Positions 1 through 9,176 of a stretch of 64,000 bases of DNA are shown here, one piece after another. The stretch covers positions 186,001-250,000 of the forward strand of contig NZ_QVNQ01000006.1 of the NCBI RefSeq assembly GCF_003432485.1. The letters are read 5' to 3'. The notes below the pieces were generated by a model, which was not told the origin of the DNA, did no database searches, and was given only the letters and a program-made list of their open reading frames with translations. The position numbers and the translations under genes were made by a program. Within the stretch, counting starts at the first letter, position 1; every line of letters begins with the position of its first letter. The stretch comes from Actinomadura spongiicola. GTDB taxonomy: Bacteria; Actinomycetota; Actinomycetes; Streptosporangiales; Streptosporangiaceae.

Positions 1-1962
1 ACGGCCAAGGACGCGCCGCCTTCGTATGAGGCCGCGCCGTCCACTGGCGAGCCTGCGTCACCGTCCAAGACCCGCCTGCCCGCGCCGAAAGCCACGCCTT
101 CTTCAGGCGGGGTCGGGTCGTCTACGCCGACGGCGCCGGGATCTGTTCGGAGTGTCGGGCTGGGTGCGCCTCTGCCCGCGCTTCCGCCCACGGGGCGTCC
201 GGTTCAGCGCAAGCCCGCGAGCCCGTCCGATGACGCCCAGCCACCGATCACGGGCTCTGACCACGCTTTCCGATCCCCGTTGTCTCCGCAGGGGGCCGCG
301 CCGGCGGGCGAGCGCGCGCTACCGGCCAAGGCCAAGCCGTCCACGTCCACGGGGGCGGGGTTCGTCCGGCGCGCTGGGCTGGGTGCGCCCTTGCCCGCGG
401 CTCCACCCGCAGGGCGTCCGGTTCAGCGCAAGCCCGCGAGTCCGTCCGATGATGCCCAGCCACCGATCACGGACTCCGCGCCTTCTGCCGAGTCCCCGTC
501 GTCTCAGCAGGGAGCCACGCCGTCGTCAGGCGAGTCCACACCTGACGCCGCGCCGGCGGGGGAGCGCGCGCTACCGCCCAAGGCCAAGCCGTCTACGCCC
601 GCGGGGGCGGGGTTCGTCCGGCGTGCTGGGCTGGGTGCGCCCTTGCCCGCGGTTCCGTCCGAGGGGCGTCCGGTTCAGCGCAAGCCCGCGAGCCCGTCCG
701 ATGGCGCCCAGCCGCCGATCACGGACTCCGCACGCGCTCCCGAATCCCCGCCGCCTTCACTGCGAGCCGCGCCGACCCCAGAGCCCACCCGGTCCACGCC
801 CAAGGACGCGCCCTCCGACGGGACAGGGCCGTCGACGGGTGAGGCGGCGTGGTCTGTGCAGGCGTCGCCTGTGCGGCGCCCTGCTCCGTCGACTCCGGGG
901 AGTCACCCCGGCTCGCCGACCGCGTCTGCGGCGCGGCGGGCCGAGCCGGAAGGAACGCGGGAACCTTCTGATCGCCGTCCCGCACTGCCGGGACGGTCGG
1001 CACCTGGATCAGCGGGGGAGGACATCGGACACGGCCTTCCTCGCGTTCCAGGGGCCCCGCCCGCCGCCTGGCCGGGGCGGCGGGCGGGGCCTGGCGAACC
1101 GGGCCGGCGGTCGGCCGCCGGGCGCCCGGCCGGGAGCGAGAAAACGGGACGCCGCCAGGCCACCCCGCCGGGGACGACTCCCGGCGGGGAGCCGCGTACC
1201 GAACCGTCCGATTCAGGTCTTCCGCCCGCCGCGTCCCGGAAGGGTGCTCGTGAGGCCCGGCGGGCGGCCCCCGCACAGCCGGGGCGGGCGGCCCCCGTGC
1301 GTCCGGTCCAGCGGTCGGTGATGCCCGGCGCGCCGCCTTCCGGGCCCGTCGAGGCCGGTGCGAAGGTGGTTCGGCCGCGTGCCGCTGCGCGTCGGGCCGA
1401 TCGCGTCCCGGGAGCGGCGGCCGTCCCGACGGGACCGGCCGGAGGGGGCCGTCCGGTCCGGCGGCCGGCGCGTGCGGCCGCTCCGCGCGTCCCGCGCGTG
1501 GGGGCCGTTCGGACCGCTCGACCGACCGCCATCAGGCGGCCACCGGTTCAGCGCGCCGCGGTGCCTCTGCTCACCACCGCGTCGCATGATCCGGTGAGCC
1601 GGGTCCCCGGAGTCGGATCCGCTCCGGGCGTGCCCGTCGCGAGCCCGGGGGGCTCCTCCGGGAGCTCCCTCGCTCCGGAGACCCCCGGGCTCGCATCCGA
1701 CCGTCCCGTGCAACGCGAGGCGGTGCCGCCGGCGAAGCGGGAACCGGCGCTCTCGCCCGTGGCGACGCCGCCGCCCGTACCGGTTCAGCGTGAACAGGCG
1801 CCGGCGCCGCCTCCGGCGAAGGGCGGGGCCGAGCGGCCGGGGGACATGGATCTGGATGAACTCGCCAGGCGCTTGGTGGGGCCGATGTCACGGCTGCTGC
1901 GGGCCGAGTTGCGGATGGACCGGGAGCGGGTCGGGCGGTTGCGCGACCAGCGGAGCTACTGA
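1..1962 (+). CDS. Proline-rich PVQR-repeat protein of a contractile injection cluster (5' partial)
   Basis: The frame is open from the first base, so the N-terminus lies outside the window. About 653 residues are visible. They are low in complexity, rich in Pro, Ala, Arg and Ser, and probably disordered. A PVQR motif occurs seven times (near 201, 423, 669, 1303, 1546, 1705 and 1780), the first three inside long internal repeats. The last 40 residues differ: a charged helix beginning MDLDELARRL and ending in RDQRSY. Proline-rich proteins with such a tail sit next to tail-tube genes in actinomycete CIS clusters, so a structural or loading role is inferred. The PVQR motif resembles motifs in eCIS-associated DUF4157 proteins, but no DUF4157 domain is visible here. 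The tube gene follows after 10 bases. Confidence 0.7.
   Translation, partial: TAKDAPPSYEAAPSTGEPASPSKTRLPAPKATPSSGGVGSSTPTAPGSVRSVGLGAPLPALPPTGRPVQRKPASPSDDAQPPITGSDHAFRSPLSPQGAAPAGERALPAKAKPSTSTGAGFVRRAGLGAPLPAAPPAGRPVQRKPASPSDDAQPPITDSAPSAESPSSQQGATPSSGESTPDAAPAGERALPPKAKPSTPAGAGFVRRAGLGAPLPAVPSEGRPVQRKPASPSDGAQPPITDSARAPESPPPSLRAAPTPEPTRSTPKDAPSDGTGPSTGEAAWSVQASPVRRPAPSTPGSHPGSPTASAARRAEPEGTREPSDRRPALPGRSAPGSAGEDIGHGLPRVPGAPPAAWPGRRAGPGEPGRRSAAGRPAGSEKTGRRQATPPGTTPGGEPRTEPSDSGLPPAASRKGAREARRAAPAQPGRAAPVRPVQRSVMPGAPPSGPVEAGAKVVRPRAAARRADRVPGAAAVPTGPAGGGRPVRRPARAAAPRVPRVGAVRTARPTAIRRPPVQRAAVPLLTTASHDPVSRVPGVGSAPGVPVASPGGSSGSSLAPETPGLASDRPVQREAVPPAKREPALSPVATPPPVPVQREQAPAPPPAKGGAERPGDMDLDELARRLVGPMSRLLRAELRMDRERVGRLRDQRSY
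157..732 (+). repeat. Three imperfect in-gene repeats of about 100 bp
   Basis: Copies at about 157-257, 376-480 and 628-732 share a segment starting gggctgggtgcgcc and ending near gatcacgg. Each encodes GLGAPLPA, then GRPVQRKPASPSD, then QPPIT. The spacings are 219 and 252 bp, both divisible by three, so the reading frame is kept. This looks like duplication within the coding sequence. Confidence 0.8.
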
Positions 1963-1972
1963 ACGGAGTGCG

Positions 1973-2398
1973 ATGACGACGAAGAAGGACCCGGGCTCGA
2001 CGGTCTTTTTCCGGCTCACCATCGACGGGCAGAGCCTGGGCAGTTTCAACGGGTGCGACGGGCTCGCCGCCCAGGTGGACATCGAACAGCGGGAAGAGGG
2101 CGGCAACAACGGGCACGTGTGGCAGCTGCCCTCCCGCGTGCGGCACTCCAACGTCCGGCTGACCAGGCCGCTCACCGAGGAGACCACCAGGGTGATGGCC
2201 TGGATCTCGTCGGTCGCCACCGGGATCAAGCGGCCGACGGCGCAGATCGAGGCGCTGCGCGCGGACGGATCGCTGGTCGCCCGCTGGGGGCTGCTGGACG
2301 TGGTGCCGGTGAGCTGGACGGGCCCGACCCTCGACCCGAACAGCCCGGCGGTGGCGACGGAAGTACTGGAGATCGCGCACCACGGGTTCACGAGCTGA
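1973..2398 (+). CDS. Tail tube protein of contractile injection system
   Basis: A 141-residue protein of the phage T4 gp19-like tail-tube family. It begins with a FFRLTIDG strand and a GSFNGCDGL turn and ends with the EVLEIAHHGF strand usual for tube subunits. In a CIS such proteins stack as rings to form the inner tube or its baseplate-proximal initiator. The ATG at 1973 follows a GGAG ribosome-binding site, and a longer upstream reading in this frame runs through the preceding gene. The stop overlaps the next start (TGATG), so the two are translationally coupled. Afp and PVC particles have several tube paralogues. Which one this is cannot be decided, because the sheath and other tube genes lie outside the window. 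Confidence 0.85.
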   Translation: MTTKKDPGSTVFFRLTIDGQSLGSFNGCDGLAAQVDIEQREEGGNNGHVWQLPSRVRHSNVRLTRPLTEETTRVMAWISSVATGIKRPTAQIEALRADGSLVARWGLLDVVPVSWTGPTLDPNSPAVATEVLEIAHHGFTS

Positions 2399-3102
2399 TG
2401 GCGGGCAGGACGAGCCACGTCCGGGCGACGCTCAGCATCCACAACCCGCCGGCGGGCGCCGGGACGCGTCCGGGCGGGCTGATGAGGCGGGTCAAGTTCC
2501 AGTTCAACCCGGCGCAACTGGAGCTGACCAAGTCGGCCAACTGGCAGTACACGCCCGCGGTCGCGACCCGGGCGGCGGCGAAGGTGGAGTTCCTCGGCAC
2601 CAACCAGCAGACACTTGAACTGGAAATGTTCCTCGACTCCTCCGACCGTCCCGGGCGCCCGAAGGTGCGCAAGGACGTCGAGGCGGTGCTGGCGTGCCTG
2701 CGGCCCGCGCCGTCCAGCCTGCCGGACCGCGCGTCGCCCCCGTGGGTGATCTTCGAGTGGGGCGGGTTCACCACCGTGCGGTTCGTCGCGTACGTGCGGC
2801 AGGTGAGCGCGTCGTACACGCTGTTCAGCTCGACCGGGGAACCGGTCCGCGCGGTGTGCCGGTTGTCGCTGGAGGAGATCCCGCGGGACACGCCCGGTCA
2901 GAACCCGACGTCGGGGGCGCTGACCGCGCGCAGCGTGCACACGCTGGTGGCGGGCGACACGCTGGCATCCCTGGCCTGGCGGGAGTACGGCGACGCGACC
3001 GCGTGGCGGGTGATCGCCGAGGCCAATGAGATCGACGACCCGATGCGGCTGGTACCGGGGCGGGAACTGCTGCTGCCCGCCGCCGAGGAAATGAGGGCCT
3101 GA
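2398..3102 (+). CDS. LysM-domain baseplate hub adaptor
   Basis: A 234-residue protein. Its N-terminal two thirds contain the KFQFNPAQLELTKSANW segment typical of CIS and phage proteins joining the tube to the spike (Afp7/PVC7-like, gp53-like). The C-terminus is a LysM module of about 50 residues, running from HTLVAGDTLASLAWREYG to a PGRELLLP-type end. In this family LysM binds hub components rather than necessarily peptidoglycan. The start overlaps the tube stop by one base, and the spike gene begins two bases after the stop. Assignment rests on the LysM domain and on gene order. Confidence 0.85.
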   Translation: MAGRTSHVRATLSIHNPPAGAGTRPGGLMRRVKFQFNPAQLELTKSANWQYTPAVATRAAAKVEFLGTNQQTLELEMFLDSSDRPGRPKVRKDVEAVLACLRPAPSSLPDRASPPWVIFEWGGFTTVRFVAYVRQVSASYTLFSSTGEPVRAVCRLSLEEIPRDTPGQNPTSGALTARSVHTLVAGDTLASLAWREYGDATAWRVIAEANEIDDPMRLVPGRELLLPAAEEMRA

Positions 3103-3104
3103 CG

Positions 3105-4940
3105 GTGGGGGGACAGGAGCCGGCGAGCTCGTACACCAACCAGCTCGTGGTGACCATCGACGGGCGCCCGCTGACGCCTGAACAGAAGGGAAGTCTGGTG
3201 GAGGGGTGGGTGGATTCCAGCGTGAACATGCCCGCCTCCTTTCAGCTGAGCTTCCGGGACCCGCACCAGCGGGTGCTGGGGGAGCTCAAGGTGAAGCTCG
3301 GGTCGAAGGTGGTGCTGCGCGCCATGGCCGTCGGCAAGGACGGCGGCAGGCCGCTGTTCACCGGGGAGGTCACCGCGCTGGAGGCCGACTTCGACGGCAC
3401 CGGGAAGTACAGCGTGGTGCGGGGCCACGATCCGGGGCACCGGCTGCTGCGCAACCGGCGGGTCGAGGGGTACGAGAACATGACGGCGTCCGACATCGCC
3501 CGCAAGCTGGCGAGCCGGAACAAGCTGAAGGTCGGCCGCATCGACCCGACCAGGACGGTGTACGACAGGATCACCCAGCCGAACGTCACCGATTGGGACT
3601 TCCTCACGAGGCTGGCCCGCGAGAACGGCGTCGACGTCTACTTCTCCGACCAGGGGATGTTCCAGTTCGTCGAGCCGAAACCGGCGTCGGGCGCGCCGGG
3701 CAAGGGCACCAAGGCCGGGTCCAGCCCGTACGTGCTGGAGTTCGGCGTCAACCTGCTGCGCTGCCGGACCGGGGTGACCGCGTCGGACCAGGTCGACCGG
3801 GTGCGGGTGCGGGGCTGGGACGTCCGCCTGAAGAAGGGCGTGGTCGGGACCGCGACCGCCACCACGAACCCCGAACTGGCCATCGGCCTGACCGGCAAGG
3901 CCGCGACCGGGCCGTTCGGGAAGGCGGAACTCGTCGAGACCGGCGTGCCCTACGACACGTACGCGCAGGTCCAAGAGGCCGCGAACTCGCTCGCCGCCGA
4001 TGTGAGCGCCGCGTTCGCCGAGCTGGAGGCCGAGGTGCGCGGCGACCCGAAGCTGCGCCCGGGGCTGCCGGTCGCGTTGAACGGGATCGGCCGCCCGTTC
4101 GAGGGCAAGTACACCGTCACGTCCGCCCGGCACGTGTTCATGAACGGGGAGCGGTACGAGACATGGCTGACGGTGTCCGGCCGCCAGCACCGCTCGCTGT
4201 TCGGGCTGGCCTCCGGCAGCGCCGGGCCCGCCGCGCCGAAGGTCCCGGGAGTGGCGTCGGCGATCGTCACCGACATCCAGGACCCGCGGAACGAGGGCCG
4301 CGTCAAGCTGCGGTTCCCCTGGCTGGACGGGACGTACGTCAGCGACTGGGCGCGGGTCGTGCAGTTCGGCGGGGTGCGCGGCGGCGGGCTGCTCATGCCC
4401 GACGTGAACGACGAGGTGCTGGTGGCGTTCGACCGCGGCGCCCTCGACCACCCCTACGTCATCGGCGGCCTCTACAACGGCCACGACCGGCTGCCCCGGT
4501 ACCAGCCGATGCCGGTGGTCGGGCCGTCCGGCAGGGTGAACTGGCGCAGCGTCGCCTCCCGCACCGGCAACCGGATCGAGTTGCTGGACGCGCCCGCCCG
4601 CCAGGGCGTCAAGATCTCCAGCGGCGACGACCGGATGACCGTCGAGATGCGGGAGACCGGCACCCGGCTCACCGTGCGGAGCGACGGCACCGTCGACATC
4701 TCCGGCACCCGGGCGGTGACGATCGACGGCTCGGTGGTGACGATCAAGGCCGCCACCCGGCTCGACCTGCGGTCGGCGAGCATCGGGCTGAACGCGGCGA
4801 ACATCGCGCTCAACGGCGCGAGCATCGCGCTGACCGGGGCGAACATCAGGCTCACCGGGATGGTCGAGGCCACGGGCAAGATGAACGTCACGCCGATGCT
4901 CACGATGAACAACAAGCTGGTCATGATCGTGCCGGTCTGA
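3105..4940 (+). CDS. VgrG-like spike/hub protein
   Basis: A 611-residue protein with the gp27-gp5 fusion layout. Residues about 1-350 are a late-control-D/hub region, with DWDFLTRLARENGVDVYF typical of VgrG. An OB-fold follows at about 375-460 (VTDIQDPRNEGRVKLRFPW, then WARVVQFGG and GGLYNG). A C-terminal beta-helix is built from short repeats such as ASIGLNAANIALNGASIAL. It forms the trimeric spike of the particle (Afp8/PVC8 role). The start is GTG at 3105, two bases after the previous stop. No C-terminal effector extension or separate PAAR tip is seen in this gene. Confidence 0.9.
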   Translation: MGGQEPASSYTNQLVVTIDGRPLTPEQKGSLVEGWVDSSVNMPASFQLSFRDPHQRVLGELKVKLGSKVVLRAMAVGKDGGRPLFTGEVTALEADFDGTGKYSVVRGHDPGHRLLRNRRVEGYENMTASDIARKLASRNKLKVGRIDPTRTVYDRITQPNVTDWDFLTRLARENGVDVYFSDQGMFQFVEPKPASGAPGKGTKAGSSPYVLEFGVNLLRCRTGVTASDQVDRVRVRGWDVRLKKGVVGTATATTNPELAIGLTGKAATGPFGKAELVETGVPYDTYAQVQEAANSLAADVSAAFAELEAEVRGDPKLRPGLPVALNGIGRPFEGKYTVTSARHVFMNGERYETWLTVSGRQHRSLFGLASGSAGPAAPKVPGVASAIVTDIQDPRNEGRVKLRFPWLDGTYVSDWARVVQFGGVRGGGLLMPDVNDEVLVAFDRGALDHPYVIGGLYNGHDRLPRYQPMPVVGPSGRVNWRSVASRTGNRIELLDAPARQGVKISSGDDRMTVEMRETGTRLTVRSDGTVDISGTRAVTIDGSVVTIKAATRLDLRSASIGLNAANIALNGASIALTGANIRLTGMVEATGKMNVTPMLTMNNKLVMIVPV

Positions 4941-4953
4941 GCGAGGGGACGTG

Positions 4954-5391
4954 ATGGGCGAACAGTTCGTCGGCGCGGGATGGGGATTTCCGCTGCGGGT
5001 CAGCGCGTCCGGCGGGATCGTGCTGGTCACCGGGGAACGGGAGATCGAGGAGGCGATCCGGCTGGTGCTGGCGACGGCGCCGGGCGAGCGCCCGGTCCGG
5101 CCGGAGTTCGGCTGCGCGATCCACGACCTGGTGTTCGCGCCCGCCAACGAGGAGACCGCGGGCCGTATCGCCTACGAGGTGCGCGCCAGCCTGGACCGCT
5201 GGGAGCCGCGCATCGACGTCTCCGACGTGCGGGTGAGCACGTCGCCCGATGACGGCGCGGTGCTGTTCGTCGACGTCACCTACGAGATCCGCGGTACCAA
5301 CAACCCGCGCAACCTGGTCTTCCCGTTCTACGTGATCCCGTCGCACGACGACCCGTCGGAACCCGGCCCGTCCCCCGAGAGCGGAACCTGA
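4954..5391 (+). CDS. gp25-like baseplate protein
   Basis: A 145-residue protein of the GPW/gp25 family. It shows the REIEEAIRLVLATAPGERPVRPEFG core and the FAPANEETAG helix typical of this wedge component (Afp9/PVC9-like), which attaches the sheath to the baseplate. I prefer ATG 4954 to GTG 4951 because the GAGGGG site at 4944-4949 would sit too close to the GTG. The stop overlaps the ATG of the baseplate J gene by one base. The last 20 residues are Pro/Ser-rich. Confidence 0.88.
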   Translation: MGEQFVGAGWGFPLRVSASGGIVLVTGEREIEEAIRLVLATAPGERPVRPEFGCAIHDLVFAPANEETAGRIAYEVRASLDRWEPRIDVSDVRVSTSPDDGAVLFVDVTYEIRGTNNPRNLVFPFYVIPSHDDPSEPGPSPESGT

Positions 5392-7343
5392 TGACCCTGC
5401 CCGCGCCCAACCTCGACGATCGGCGTTTCCAGCAGTTCGTCGACGACGCCAAGCGCTACATCCAGCAGCGCTGCCCCGAGTGGACCGACCACAACGTCTC
5501 CGACCCGGGCGTGACGCTGATCGAGGCCGTCGCGCACATGGTCGACCAGCTCGTCTACCGGCTCAACCGGGTGCCGGAGAAGAACCATGTCGCGTTCCTC
5601 GACCTGCTCGGCATCACGCTGCTGCCGCCCGCCGCGGCCCGCTCGGACGTGACGTTCTGGCTGTCGGCGCCGCAGGAGCAGGACGTGCTTCTGCCCACCG
5701 GCGTGGAGGTCGCGAGCGAACGCACCGAACACGAGGAGGCCATCGTGTTCACCACCGAACGCGACCTGCGGATCGTGCCGTGCGAGTTGACGGCGATCGC
5801 CGTGCAGCCGGAGGGGAGACCCGCGGTCGACCACACCGCCGACGTCCAGGGCGGGGAGGACTTCGCCTGCTTCTCCGCCGTGCCCCGTCCGGGGGACGTG
5901 CTGGCGTTCGGGCTGTCGGCGGCGGTCCCGTCCTGCGCGGTGCTGCTCACGCTGGACAGCCGGGTCGACGGCGTCGGCGTCGACCCCCGGCAGCCGCCGC
6001 TGCGCTGGGAGGCGTGGACCGGTGAGGGCTGGCGGTGGTGCGAGGTCGAGTCCGACGGCACCGGCGGGCTGAACCGGCCGGGCGAGGTGATCCTGCACGT
6101 CCCGGACGGGCACGTGAAGTCCCGGCTGGGCACCCGGGAGGCCGCGTGGCTGCGCTGCCGGGTGACCGATCCGCAGTCCGGGCAGCCGTTCTACTCGGTG
6201 TCGCCGACCGTCCGATCCGCCGAGGCCGCCACGATCGGCGGCACGACCGGCGCGGTCCACGCCGAGACGATCCTGGACGAGATGCTCGGCGAGGCCGCGG
6301 GAGTGCCGGGGGAGCGGTTCCGGACCGAGCACGCCCCCGTGGTGGCCGGAGACCCGCCGCTGGTGCTGGAGTCGTCCGACGGCGATGGCTGGGAGGAATG
6401 GCAGGTCGTCGAGCATTTCTCCGTGTCCAGGCCCACCGACCCGCATTTCCGGCTCGACGCGGCGACGGGCGAGATCTCCTTCGGCCCTGCCGTCCGCACC
6501 CCGGACGGGAGGCTCCAGCAGCACGGCGCCGTCCCGGCCAAGGGCGCGGTGCTGCGCGCGAGCCGCTACCGGACGGGCGGCGGCCGCGCCGGGAACGTGG
6601 CGCGCGGGGCGTTGAGCGTGCTGCGCACCTCGATCCCGTACGTCGCGCGGGTGGAGAACCGGGAGGCGGCCCGCGGCGGCGTCGACGCCGAGACGCTGGA
6701 GGAGGCCAAGGTCCGCGCCCCGATCGCGTTGCGCGCCCAGGACCGGGCGGTGACCCCCCGCGACTACGAGGAGCTGGCCCGCCGCGCCGCGCCGGACGCC
6801 GCCCGCATCCGCTGCCTGCCCGTGGACGGTTCCGGCGCGGGCGCCGTGCGCGTCCTGGTGGTGCCGCAGGCGGTCGCCGACCCGGGCGGCCGGTTGCGGT
6901 TCGAGCAGCTCGTGCCGGGCGACGACCTGCTGCGCCGGGTCACCCGGCACCTGGACGAACGGCGCCCGATCGGGATCAGGCTGGCCGTTGGCCCGCCGTT
7001 CTACCAGGGCGTCACCGTGGTCTCCACGCTGCACGCGTTCGGCGGCACCGAGGCCGAACGCGTCCGCCTCGCCGCGCTGGACGCCCTGTACGCCCACCTC
7101 GACCCGCTGACCGGCGGCGCGGACGGCCGGGGCTGGCCGTTCGGGCGGCCGCTGCAGTCGGGCGAGGTCTTCGCCGTCCTGCAGCGGGTGCCTGGGGTGG
7201 AGCTCGTCGACGAGGTGCGGCTGCACGCCGCCGACCCGCTGACCGGCAAGCGCGGCGAACCCGTCGACCGGATCGACCTGGACGCCACCGCCCTGGTGTT
7301 CTCCTACGACCACAAGGTCCGGGTCCTGGGTGGCGCGTCATGA
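5391..7343 (+). CDS. Baseplate assembly protein J-like (Afp11 type)
   Basis: A 650-residue protein of the putative baseplate assembly family. Its N-terminus has DDAKRYIQQRCPEWTDHNVSDPGVTLIEA, a signature of CIS wedge proteins related to phage gpJ/gp6. A middle beta-rich insertion precedes a conserved C-terminal section (RAPIALRAQDRAVTPRDYEELA, then FGRPLQSGEVFAVLQRVPGV). It would form the ring-shaped wedge around the hub. It overlaps its neighbours by one base upstream and four bases downstream. The length is near that of Afp11-type proteins in compact actinomycete clusters. Confidence 0.88.
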   Translation: MTLPAPNLDDRRFQQFVDDAKRYIQQRCPEWTDHNVSDPGVTLIEAVAHMVDQLVYRLNRVPEKNHVAFLDLLGITLLPPAAARSDVTFWLSAPQEQDVLLPTGVEVASERTEHEEAIVFTTERDLRIVPCELTAIAVQPEGRPAVDHTADVQGGEDFACFSAVPRPGDVLAFGLSAAVPSCAVLLTLDSRVDGVGVDPRQPPLRWEAWTGEGWRWCEVESDGTGGLNRPGEVILHVPDGHVKSRLGTREAAWLRCRVTDPQSGQPFYSVSPTVRSAEAATIGGTTGAVHAETILDEMLGEAAGVPGERFRTEHAPVVAGDPPLVLESSDGDGWEEWQVVEHFSVSRPTDPHFRLDAATGEISFGPAVRTPDGRLQQHGAVPAKGAVLRASRYRTGGGRAGNVARGALSVLRTSIPYVARVENREAARGGVDAETLEEAKVRAPIALRAQDRAVTPRDYEELARRAAPDAARIRCLPVDGSGAGAVRVLVVPQAVADPGGRLRFEQLVPGDDLLRRVTRHLDERRPIGIRLAVGPPFYQGVTVVSTLHAFGGTEAERVRLAALDALYAHLDPLTGGADGRGWPFGRPLQSGEVFAVLQRVPGVELVDEVRLHAADPLTGKRGEPVDRIDLDATALVFSYDHKVRVLGGAS

Positions 7344-7891
7344 GAGGCGCCGTCGACGGCCTGCTCTCGCCGCTGCCGCTAGGCCCGGCGCTGCCGTCGG
7401 TGTTCGCGGAGGACGACCTGATCCAGCGGTACGTGACCGGTCTCGACGACCTGTTCGCCCCGCTGCTGTCGGTGCTGGACTGCCTGGAGGCGTACTTCTC
7501 ACCGGACCTCGCCCCCATGGACTTCGTCGGCTGGCTCGCCGGATGGGTCGGCGCGGAGCTGCACGGTGAGGAGTCCGAGCGGCAGGCCCGCGGCGCGGTC
7601 GCGGCGGCGACGGCGCTGCACCGGATGCGCGGCACCCGCCGCGGGCTGGCCGCCGCCGTCCGGATGGGATTCGGGGTGACGCCCGAGATCGCCGAGAGCG
7701 GCGGCGCGGCCTGGTCGGAACGGCCGCGCGGCGAGTTCCCGGGCGACCGGGAACCGCGCCTCGAAGTGTTCGTGAGGGTCCCCGACCCCTCCACGGTGGA
7801 CGTGCGGAGACTGGACGCCCTGGTCGGCGCCGTCCGTCCCGCCCATGTCCCCTACGCCGTACACGTTGTGAAGAAAGGGGCCGAGCAGTGA
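7340..7891 (+). CDS. Phage tail protein I-like baseplate component
   Basis: A 183-residue protein of the phage tail protein I (gpI, Afp12-like) group. It carries LPSVFAEDDLIQRYVTGLDDLFAPLLSVLD, then SPDLAPMDFVGWLAGWVG and a TALHRMRGTRRGL helix, as usual for this wedge partner of J. The ATG at 7340 overlaps the preceding stop (ATGA), and the stop overlaps the next GTG. The C-terminal half (RLEVFVRVPDPSTVDVRRLDAL) is a small ferredoxin-like beta-alpha unit common in the family. Confidence 0.85.
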   Translation: MRGAVDGLLSPLPLGPALPSVFAEDDLIQRYVTGLDDLFAPLLSVLDCLEAYFSPDLAPMDFVGWLAGWVGAELHGEESERQARGAVAAATALHRMRGTRRGLAAAVRMGFGVTPEIAESGGAAWSERPRGEFPGDREPRLEVFVRVPDPSTVDVRRLDALVGAVRPAHVPYAVHVVKKGAEQ

Positions 7892-9102
7892 CGACGGCCG
7901 GAATCTGCGGGAACTGCGGGGCCACCCATCAGGGCGGCTCGTTCTGTGACCGTTGCGGCGCGGTGCTGAGCTGGGCGAAGTCCGAGGACCCCGCCCGGCC
8001 CACCGCGTCCTCCACCCATCCCGACCCGGTACCCGGGCCGCCGCCCCCCGACCGGGTACCCGGGCCTCCGAACCCGGCGCCCGCGCCGCCCACGGCACCG
8101 CCCCCGCCCGCGGTGTCCTCGGAGCCGCCGCCCACGGCGATCCCCGGGCAGGAGCCCGGGGACGTGCGGGTCTTCCCGCAGCCGGGACGGCGGCCCGCCG
8201 GGGACGAGCGGGCCCGGCGGCTGGTGATCCCGGTCGCTCCCGAGAACCCGGCCGCCGCCGTGGCCGGCCCCGCTCCCGTGCTGCCCGGCCGTCCGGAACC
8301 CGCCAGGCCGCAGGTGCGGCGCGCCGAGCGCGCCGACTGGTCCGGGGGCATCCCCTGCCCGTGGTGCGACACCCCGAACCCGCCCGGCCGGAACTTCTGC
8401 CGCCAGTGCGCGATGGCGCTGTCGGCGGCGGACAAGGACGGGTACCGCACCCGCACCTGGTGGCAGCGGCTCTTCGGCGGTGACGTCCACCGGGAGGCGC
8501 CCTGGGCGGGGGAGCGGCCGAGGCTGCGCCGCGGTGGCCGTGCCCGCCTGCTGTCCTGGGCCGCGCTGGTCCTGCTCGCCGTGCCGCTGGTCTGGACGGC
8601 GGCGGTGAGGACTGATGACGCGGTCAACGGGGTCGTCGACCATTTCGTCAAGCGGGCGCCCGCGCCGACGAGCGCGGCGAAGGCGTCGCACACCGACCCC
8701 AAGCACGGGCCCAAGTTCGCGTTCGACGCGCTCAAGAACACCTTCTGGGGCACCGGTCACGGCGGCGGCGGGCAGGGCATCTTCCTGGAGGCGACGTTCG
8801 CGCAGCCCCGCCGCCTGCTCAACGTGATCATCACTTCGGGGATGTCGACGCAGCCGGACAAGTACGCCACGCAGGCCCGTCCGCAGGTCCTGCACGCGAC
8901 CGTGTTCTCCTCCGACGGCAGCAGCAGGACCACGACGCTGCAACTCGACGACGTCCCCGGCCCGCAGAAGCGGAAACTTCGCGGTGATAACGTCGTCCGG
9001 GTCCGGCTGACGATCCGTTCCGCCTACGGCGTCGCGGACGACCGGCAGGTCTGCATAGCCGAGGTCGAGTTCTTCACCCGGTCCACCGCCAAGACGCTCT
9101 GA
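7888..9102 (+). CDS. Double zinc-ribbon membrane protein with discoidin-like C-terminal domain
   Basis: A 404-residue protein. An N-terminal zinc ribbon (CGNC about 7-10, CDRC about 20-23) is followed by about 125 Pro-rich residues and a second ribbon (CPWC, then CRQC, near 155-175). One membrane helix (LLSWAALVLLAVPLVWTAAV) lies near 217-236, and an extracytoplasmic beta-rich domain follows at about 265-400. That last part resembles the NADase-type glycan-binding/discoidin family (FAFDALKNTFWGTG, then FLEATFAQPRRLLNVII). GTG 7888 overlaps the preceding stop, and this is the last gene of the CIS run. A link between the cytosolic particle and the envelope is an inference from topology and position. 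Confidence 0.75.
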   Translation: MTTAGICGNCGATHQGGSFCDRCGAVLSWAKSEDPARPTASSTHPDPVPGPPPPDRVPGPPNPAPAPPTAPPPPAVSSEPPPTAIPGQEPGDVRVFPQPGRRPAGDERARRLVIPVAPENPAAAVAGPAPVLPGRPEPARPQVRRAERADWSGGIPCPWCDTPNPPGRNFCRQCAMALSAADKDGYRTRTWWQRLFGGDVHREAPWAGERPRLRRGGRARLLSWAALVLLAVPLVWTAAVRTDDAVNGVVDHFVKRAPAPTSAAKASHTDPKHGPKFAFDALKNTFWGTGHGGGGQGIFLEATFAQPRRLLNVIITSGMSTQPDKYATQARPQVLHATVFSSDGSSRTTTLQLDDVPGPQKRKLRGDNVVRVRLTIRSAYGVADDRQVCIAEVEFFTRSTAKTL

Positions 9103-9176
9103 CTCCGAGGGGAGGACGGTCGCCCGGGGGCGTGCCTCGTCGACGGCGCCGACCATCCGAAGGCTTGGTCATCGCC

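Noticed and set aside
2898..5147. A 749-codon open frame on the minus strand across the spike gene
   Set aside because: It is antisense to clear baseplate genes, has His/Pro/Arg-rich shadow composition and no domain. Similar long antisense frames occur all over this GC-rich window.
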